Assembly: GCA_026387995.1 (NCBI GenBank)
Contig: JAPLKQ010000050.1
Location: 1 to 11,183, forward strand
Source of the DNA: Bacillota bacterium
GTDB lineage: Bacteria > Bacillota_I > Bacilli_A > RFN20 > CAG-826
Reading direction: 5' to 3'
DNA length: 11,183 nucleotides
Below, piece by piece: positions 7,047 to 11,183 of this stretch (position 1 is the first letter of the stretch; the number at the start of each line of letters is the position of its first letter). Both the position numbers and the translations under genes were made by a program. The notes under the pieces are model-generated. The model saw only the letters and a program-made list of their open reading frames with translations, was not told where the DNA came from and made no database searches.

Positions 7047-7178
7047 TTAATGCAAAAAGCCCCCTCGTTACACGAAAGTGTGCCCGGGCTTCGAACCGCT
7101 AGAGCCCTTCGGGACTATAACGCAGCTCTTTACAGAGTGAGTCGTCGACTCACTCTTTATATTTCTTGGGAGGAAATT
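7047..7178 (+). promoter_or_regulatory. Structured 5' leader of the rimP-nusA operon (candidate attenuator)
   Basis: About 130 bases, clearly more GC-rich than the flanking spacer, contain a chain of possible helices. AAGCCC (7057-7062) pairs with GGGCTT (7086-7091), enclosing an ACAC-GAAA-GTGT hairpin (7070-7081). GGGCT (7086-7090) can instead pair with AGCCC (7103-7107). AGAGC (7101-7105) can pair with GCTCT (7125-7129) around a CCC-TTC-GGG hairpin. CTCT (7126-7129) can pair with AGAG (7134-7137), which is also the left base of the final terminator-like stem. Mutually exclusive pairings of this kind are what an attenuator needs. In B. subtilis the rimP(ylxS)-nusA operon is known to be autoregulated by NusA-dependent termination in its leader, so a similar role is plausible. 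I cannot match it to a named RNA family; folding was done by eye. Confidence 0.5.
7134..7164 (+). terminator. Terminator-like hairpin immediately upstream of rimP
   Basis: A perfect 10-bp stem (AGAGTGAGTC 7134-7143 with GACTCACTCT 7147-7156, loop GTC) is followed by an interrupted T-run (TTTATATTT). Such a weak U-tract is typical of terminators that need help from NusA. The rimP binding site GGGAGG begins only about 12 bases after the stem. Confidence 0.65.
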
Positions 7179-7643
7179 ATGAGTTTCATTGAAGAAGTGA
7201 AAAAAATCATCGAACCGAAATTGCACGATCTTGGCTACGAATTATTCGAGCTAAGCTACCTCAAGGACGGGCCGACGATGAGCCTCAGGGTTCGCGTCGA
7301 TAAACCGGGCGCCAGGATTGGCCTCGATCAAATCGTCAGCGTCTCGGAAGCCTTATCGGCGTTGCTCGATGATGCCAACCTCATCGAAACGAATTATATC
7401 CTCGACGTCTCCTCGGCCGGTGCCGAACATGCCATCAACGTGAGCGAATTCGCAAAGTACGTCGGCGCGCATGTGAATCTGCATCTCCGTGAACCCCTCA
7501 AAGGGTTGAATACCTATCAGGGCGACATCGTGTCTCTGAAAGAGAATCTCGTGACGCTCTCTTACCGCGACAAAACGCGAACGCTCCAAATCGATATTCC
7601 ACTCGACAATATCGATCACGCCCGTCTCGCTGTTAAATTTTAA
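7179..7643 (+). CDS. rimP: Ribosome maturation factor RimP
   Basis: A 154-residue cytoplasmic protein, the usual length of RimP (YlxS), which binds the 30S subunit and is needed for its maturation. The N-terminal alpha/beta domain begins 'MSFIEEVKKIIEPKLHDLGYELFE', followed by strands 'LRVRVDKPG' and the helix 'VSVSEALSALLDD'. The domain-closing segment reads 'YILDVSSAGAEHAI' (residues 73-86), where the common form is close to EVSSPG..R.L; Pro and Arg are replaced here. The C-terminal SH3-like domain covers about residues 90-154. The ATG at 7179 is chosen because GGGAGG lies at 7168-7173 and the family N-terminus starts there; the frame stays open back to 7050, but that part encodes the structured leader. 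It is the first gene of the rimP-nusA-ylxR-ylxQ-infB operon, 18 bases before nusA. Confidence 0.93.
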   Translation: MSFIEEVKKIIEPKLHDLGYELFELSYLKDGPTMSLRVRVDKPGARIGLDQIVSVSEALSALLDDANLIETNYILDVSSAGAEHAINVSEFAKYVGAHVNLHLREPLKGLNTYQGDIVSLKENLVTLSYRDKTRTLQIDIPLDNIDHARLAVKF

Positions 7644-7661
7644 AAAAAGGAAAAGAAAAAC

Positions 7662-9317
7662 ATGATCAACGCTAAAGAATTCATTAACGCCCTCGACGAA
7701 TTGGAAGCCACCAAAGGCGTATCCAAAGACAGCATTTTGGCTGCCTTAAAGGAAGCGCTTGAAAAAGCCTTCCGCAAACAACTCGGCGCTGCCGAAGACG
7801 CTTTGGTCCGCGTCGACATTGACCCCCTCAAAGGGACGATCGAGATGTACCATATGAAAAACGTTGTCGAAGAAGTTCAGGATGACTTCCTCGAAATCTC
7901 CCTCGAAGATGCCCATAAGACCGACAAAAAACTGAAAGTCGGCGATATTTGGCAAGTCGCCGTCCCAACCGACGAACTGACCAAACTCGCGGCCCTCAAC
8001 GTCAAGAGCGTGCTCCGCCAAAAAATCAGCGAAGCCGAAAAGGCCGCTTTATATGAGGCGTTCAAAGATAAAATCGGGGAAATGGTGACCGGCGTTGTCG
8101 AAAAAGTCGATGATAAGTCGACAATCGTCAATATCGGACGAACCTCCGTCTACCTCCCGAACTCTCACAAAATCCCGAGCGAAGTCTTTAAGCCGGGCGA
8201 CACCATCAAGCTTTACGTCGCCGACGTCGTTTCCACGACCAAAGGCGCGCAAATCGCCGTCAGCCGCACGGATCCCGGATTCCTCAAACGCTTATTCGAG
8301 GAAGAGATACATGAAATCTATGATGGCACCGTCGTCATCAAGGATATTGCCCGTGAAGCCGGCGAACGCAGCAAGATCGCGGTCCTATCGACCGACGAGA
8401 ATGTCGACGCCAGCGGCGCCTGCATCGGGCCCAATGGCTCGCGCATCCAGAAAATCGTCGCCCAACTCGGCGGCGCTGGAAAAGACAAAGAAAAAATCGA
8501 TATCATCGCCTACAACCCGAATATCGGGGTTTACATCATTGAAGCCCTGAAACCGGCGACCGTGCTTGGCGTCGTGCTTGAAGAAGGCAAAAAGTCGGCA
8601 ACCGCCGTCGTTGCCAATGGTCAATTAAGTTTAGCCATCGGAAAACGCGGCGTAAACGCCCGCTTAGCCGTCAAACTCACCGGTTATAACATCGACATCA
8701 AGGAACAAGACGAAGCGATGCGCTTAGGCTTAAAGCCCTTAAATGTCGAAGAACTCCGCCGTGACGAAGCCGCCAAGAAACACGCGGCCGATGAACAAGC
8801 CTACATTGACTCCATCGCCCCGACGCCGAAAGACATCATTCCGGAAACCCCAGTGGCTGTCGTCACTGCCGCGCAACCGCTTGAAGCCCCGAAAGCCGCC
8901 GAAGTCGCGACGCCTGCTGAAAAACCGGTTGAAGTCGCTCCGGCTCCAGTCGCTAAGTCCGTCGAACAACCCAAAGTCGAAACGCATGCGAACGTCCGGA
9001 CCACCAAAACCCTTCAAGACCTTGAAAAACAACTTGAAGAAGAAAAAGTCCGTGCCAAACGGAATGCCGAACGCGAAAAACTTGATCCCCGCAAAAAGTT
9101 TTACAAGAAATCGGATGAAACCAAGTTTGAACGTCCTGTGGAAACTAAAGAGCCCATCAAACCGCTCACGCTCGATGAATCCAAATTCATGAAGATTTAC
9201 ACGCCCGAAGAACTGAAAGCCTTGGAAGATGAAGAAACCAACGTCAACGCCAAGGAAAAAGAAGACGAAGTCGACTACGACGCTTTCGATAAATATTACG
9301 AAGACGAAGTTAAGTAA
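7662..9317 (+). CDS. nusA: Transcription elongation/termination factor NusA with a long C-terminal extension
   Basis: NusA binds RNA polymerase and nascent RNA, promoting pausing, intrinsic termination and antitermination. Domains in order: N-terminal polymerase-binding domain (about 1-130), S1 (about 137-201, 'GEMVTGVVEKVDDKSTIVNI'), KH1 (about 205-285, GPNGSRI at 256-262) and KH2 (about 290-350, AIGKRGVNARLA at 325-336). The protein is 551 residues, about 180 longer than B. subtilis NusA. The extra part has a Pro/Ala/Val-rich linker (385-445), a charged helix likely to form a coiled coil (450-475), a Lys-rich patch and a strongly acidic end ('DYDAFDKYYEDEVK'). Mycoplasma NusA proteins carry comparable extensions, and in M. 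pneumoniae NusA bridges polymerase and ribosome. The start ATG has a modest AAGG site at 7647-7650. It lies between rimP and ylxR with short gaps and may regulate its own operon through the leader. Confidence 0.95.
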   Translation: MINAKEFINALDELEATKGVSKDSILAALKEALEKAFRKQLGAAEDALVRVDIDPLKGTIEMYHMKNVVEEVQDDFLEISLEDAHKTDKKLKVGDIWQVAVPTDELTKLAALNVKSVLRQKISEAEKAALYEAFKDKIGEMVTGVVEKVDDKSTIVNIGRTSVYLPNSHKIPSEVFKPGDTIKLYVADVVSTTKGAQIAVSRTDPGFLKRLFEEEIHEIYDGTVVIKDIAREAGERSKIAVLSTDENVDASGACIGPNGSRIQKIVAQLGGAGKDKEKIDIIAYNPNIGVYIIEALKPATVLGVVLEEGKKSATAVVANGQLSLAIGKRGVNARLAVKLTGYNIDIKEQDEAMRLGLKPLNVEELRRDEAAKKHAADEQAYIDSIAPTPKDIIPETPVAVVTAAQPLEAPKAAEVATPAEKPVEVAPAPVAKSVEQPKVETHANVRTTKTLQDLEKQLEEEKVRAKRNAEREKLDPRKKFYKKSDETKFERPVETKEPIKPLTLDESKFMKIYTPEELKALEDEETNVNAKEKEDEVDYDAFDKYYEDEVK

Positions 9318-9341
9318 CCTTTGTTTGAGGAGGTGCCCACT

Positions 9342-9596
9342 ATGAAAAAGATTCCCTTACGACGGTGTATCGCCACAGGCGAGATCCTGCCGAAAAACGA
9401 ACTCTTGCGCATCGTCCGCACGCCTGAAGGCATCGTGAAAATCGATGTCACCGGCAAAGCGAATGGCCATGGTGCTTACCTTAAACGATCCTTGGAAGCG
9501 ATTGCCGTGGCCCAAAAACGGAAAACGCTCGATAAAGCCTTAGAAACGGAAGTACCGGCGGCCCTCTATGAGGACCTGGCCAAGTACGTCAAATGA
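9342..9596 (+). CDS. ylxR: YlxR family (DUF448) RNA-binding protein
   Basis: An 84-residue basic protein of the YlxR family, found between nusA and ylxQ in most Bacillota. The B. subtilis homologue (also called RnpM) has been linked to modulating RNase P. Family signature: 'KKIPLRRCIATGE' at the N-terminus, 'ELLRIVRTPEGIVKID', then 'TGKANGHGAYL', where the family normally reads GRGAY; here Arg is replaced by His (residue 49). The start is ATG 9342, because GAGGAGGTG lies at 9327-9335; a TTG at 9321 in the same frame is before the binding site and is rejected. The stop TGA (9594-9596) overlaps the ATG of ylxQ as ATGA, a translational coupling arrangement. It is the only CDS here that ends in TGA. 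Confidence 0.92.
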   Translation: MKKIPLRRCIATGEILPKNELLRIVRTPEGIVKIDVTGKANGHGAYLKRSLEAIAVAQKRKTLDKALETEVPAALYEDLAKYVK

Positions 9597-9901
9597 AACA
9601 ACGTATCTTAGGGCTCCTTGGGCTCGTCAATCATGGCAAAATCCTCGTGATCGGCGACAGTGTCTATTATTCCTTAGGTTTAAAGAAAGTCCATCTGGTG
9701 ATTGTCGCCAGTGACGCCGGACCTAATTCCGCGAAAAAGGCCCGTGATAAAACAACTTTCTACAATTGCCCGTTGATTAGCTTTGCGACCAAAGATGAAT
9801 TAGGGCATGCCATCGGCCGCAACAATGTCGCGGTCATCGGCGTGACCGATGTCAAAATCGCTAACCGTATCCTCACACTAATGAAAGATGGTGATATTTA
9901 A
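9593..9901 (+). CDS. ylxQ: YlxQ, ribosomal protein L7Ae/L30e-family RNA-binding protein
   Basis: A 102-residue protein of the L7Ae/L30e/S12e fold, which in this family recognises kink-turn-like RNA. The YlxQ pattern is clear: 'LLGLVNHGKILVIGDSVYYSL' at the N-terminus, 'LVIVASDAGPNSAKKARDK' in the middle (the usual A-S-D-x-S/G-x-N-T/S-x-K-K run), then 'CPLISFATKDELGHAIGRN' and 'VAVIGVTD' near the end. Its exact role in bacteria is not settled. The start codon overlaps the ylxR stop (ATGA), and its own Shine-Dalgarno is poor (GAGG about 19 bases upstream), so it should depend on translation of ylxR. Its stop overlaps the infB start by one base (TAATG). Confidence 0.92.
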   Translation: MKQRILGLLGLVNHGKILVIGDSVYYSLGLKKVHLVIVASDAGPNSAKKARDKTTFYNCPLISFATKDELGHAIGRNNVAVIGVTDVKIANRILTLMKDGDI

Positions 9902-11183
9902 TGGCTTATTTAAATCGCAGCAAAAGCACGAATACGACCGCTAAAAGAAAATACGAGAACCATAGCACGAGCAATGTTCGTGTCAGCAACGTTCCGTCGA
10001 GTGGCCAAAAACTGGAGAAAAACCAAGTTCATGGCGGCGTTTTCATCTACAAAGGCGCTTTAACCGTCGCCCAACTGGCGAAAGAGCTGAACATCCCGGC
10101 AACCGATATCATCAAATTCCTTTTCCTCAACAAGAAGATGGCGACGATCAATGCCACGCTTGATGACGAGACGGTCGGTGAAGTCTGTCTGCAATTCGGA
10201 TTTGATTTCAAAAAAGAAAAAATCGTCGCGGAAGAAGACTTTGAAAAGTTAGAAATCGTCGATGATCCCAAGAACTTGAAAGAACGTCCTCCGGTCGTGA
10301 CCATCATGGGCCACGTTGACCACGGCAAGACGACTTTGATTGATGCCATCCGCAGCAGCCACATCGCTGAAGGCGAAGTCGGCGGAATCTCCCAAGCCAT
10401 CGGCGCTTATCAAAAAGATGTCCATGGCAAGAAAATCACATTTATCGATACTCCAGGGCACGAAGCGTTTACCGCGATGCGTAGCCGTGGCGCTTCCGTC
10501 ACGGATATCGTCATTCTCGTGGTCGCCGCCGATGATGGCGTCATGCCACAAACACGCGAGGCCATCGATCATGCCCGTGCTGCGAATGTCCCAATCATGG
10601 TCGCAATTAACAAGATTGATAAACCGGGCGCTAACCCCCAGAAGGTTCGTCAGGAACTGATGGCGTTAGATATCATCCCCGAAGAGCTTGGCGGCAATAA
10701 CATCTTCCTCGAAATTTCAGCGAAAAAGTTAATTGGCATCGATGCTTTACTTGAAAATATCCTTGTCGCCGCTGAAATGCTTGAACTGAAAGCGAACCCC
10801 GATCGTTACGCTTACGGAACCGTCCTTGAAGCCGTTCTCGATAAAGGCGAAGGCCCTAAAGCCACGCTCCTCGTCCAAAACGGAACGCTCAATAATAGCG
10901 ATTACGTCGTCGTGGGCTCTGCCTATGGCAAAGTTCGCCGTATGACCAATGAATATAAGAAAATCCTGAAAGTCGCTCCGCCGTCCACTCCGGTGGCGAT
11001 TACCGGCTTAAGCGAAATTCCCCACGCAGGTGACCATTTCATGGCCTTTGCGCAGGAAAGCCAAGCCCGTGCCATCGCTGACAAGCGCCGTCTCGTCAAA
11101 CAGGAATCGGAACGTAAAGGCACTAGCGCATTGTCGCTCGATGACTTATACAACCGTATCCACGAAGGCGATACGCAGACGAT
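9901..11183 (+). CDS. infB: Translation initiation factor IF-2, N-terminal 427 codons (runs off the window)
   Basis: IF2 is the GTPase that brings initiator fMet-tRNA to the 30S subunit and joins the 50S subunit. After a basic 50-residue start comes an IF2_N module ('[15 protein letters not shown]', about 52-103). The GTPase motifs are intact: G1 GHVDHGKTT (136-144), switch I '[10 protein letters not shown]' (161-170, usually GGITQHIGAY), G3 DTPGH (183-187), G4 NKID (237-240) and G5 SAK (273-275). Domain II follows ('[14 protein letters not shown]...VLVQNG'-type sequence from about 307). Domain II is only partly included, and domains III-IV lie outside the window. G1 begins only 135 residues from the start, so the N-terminal region is short, as in mycoplasmas and unlike B. 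subtilis. The ATG overlaps the ylxQ stop by one base and has no strong binding site, so coupled translation is likely. Confidence 0.96.
   Translation, partial: MAYLNRSKSTNTTAKRKYENHSTSNVRVSNVPSSGQKLEKNQVHGGVFIYKGALTVAQLAKELNIPATDIIKFLFLNKKMATINATLDDETVGEVCLQFGFDFKKEKIVAEEDFEKLEIVDDPKNLKERPPVVTIMGHVDHGKTTLIDAIRSSHIAEGEVGGISQAIGAYQKDVHGKKITFIDTPGHEAFTAMRSRGASVTDIVILVVAADDGVMPQTREAIDHARAANVPIMVAINKIDKPGANPQKVRQELMALDIIPEELGGNNIFLEISAKKLIGIDALLENILVAAEMLELKANPDRYAYGTVLEAVLDKGEGPKATLLVQNGTLNNSDYVVVGSAYGKVRRMTNEYKKILKVAPPSTPVAITGLSEIPHAGDHFMAFAQESQARAIADKRRLVKQESERKGTSALSLDDLYNRIHEGDTQT

Noticed and set aside
7057..7137. tRNA or T-box in the rimP leader (TTCGAA at 7090-7095 resembles a T-loop)
   Set aside because: The bases flanking TTCGAA do not form a 5-bp T stem on either strand, there is no cloverleaf or CCA end, and the T-box AGGGTGGNACCGCG-type sequence is absent.
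7050..7178. 43-codon N-terminal extension of RimP or a leader peptide
   Set aside because: The frame is open but the family N-terminus and GGGAGG point to ATG 7179. The upstream bases form hairpins, and the ATG at 7050 has no binding site.
8095..8550. 151-codon plus-strand frame inside nusA, and similar long overlapping frames in nusA and the GH127 gene
   Set aside because: These are shadows of strongly coding DNA: Ser/Arg/Lys-biased translations, no binding sites, and complete conservation of the nusA and GH127 frames.
9321..9341. TTG start for ylxR giving seven extra residues
   Set aside because: The TTG precedes the strong GAGGAGGTG site, which is well placed for ATG 9342, the usual YlxR N-terminus.

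Overview
The window looks like a chromosomal piece of an uncultured-type Bacillota (Bacilli, possibly from a Tenericutes-like or Erysipelotrichia-like branch) with roughly balanced GC. The signs are strong GGAGG ribosome binding sites, the Gram-positive gene order rimP-nusA-ylxR-ylxQ-infB, an IF2 with a short N-terminal region, a NusA with a long Pro/Ala-rich and acidic tail as in mycoplasmas, and a lipoprotein with a Ser/Glu/Thr linker. The species cannot be named from the sequence. There is no mobile element, CRISPR array, rRNA or recognisable tRNA, and no stretch of more than 300 bases lacks a gene.

Layout. 1-694 (+): 3' end of a nucleoside/BMP-type ABC transporter permease, followed by a clear intrinsic terminator. 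892-2016 (+): a single-gene unit for an uncharacterised lipoprotein with its own extended -10 promoter and terminator; its last 21 residues look frameshifted. 5336-2078 (-): a two-gene operon of a cytoplasmic GH127 beta-L-arabinofuranosidase-type enzyme and an MFS transporter, which together suggest uptake and intracellular cleavage of an arabinose-containing oligosaccharide. 5337-5572: a divergent promoter region. 5573-6985 (+): an APC-superfamily amino acid permease interrupted by one in-frame TGA at codon 177. 6986-7178: an AT-rich promoter and a GC-rich structured leader ending in a terminator-like hairpin. 7179-11183 (+): the start of the conserved transcription/translation operon rimP, nusA, ylxR, ylxQ and infB (infB runs off the end).

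How the parts work together. The last operon encodes 30S maturation (RimP), transcription elongation/termination (NusA), two small RNA-binding proteins and initiation factor IF2. The final three genes are tightly coupled through overlaps (ATGA and TAATG). The leader hairpin just before rimP fits an attenuator, plausibly NusA-responsive as known for the Bacillus subtilis ylxS(rimP)-nusA operon.

Most of the window is ordinary core or carbohydrate-use biology, and I see no convincing wholly new system. The most useful second looks are the rimP-nusA leader, the TGA in the permease, the apparent -1 frameshift in the lipoprotein, and the long NusA tail.
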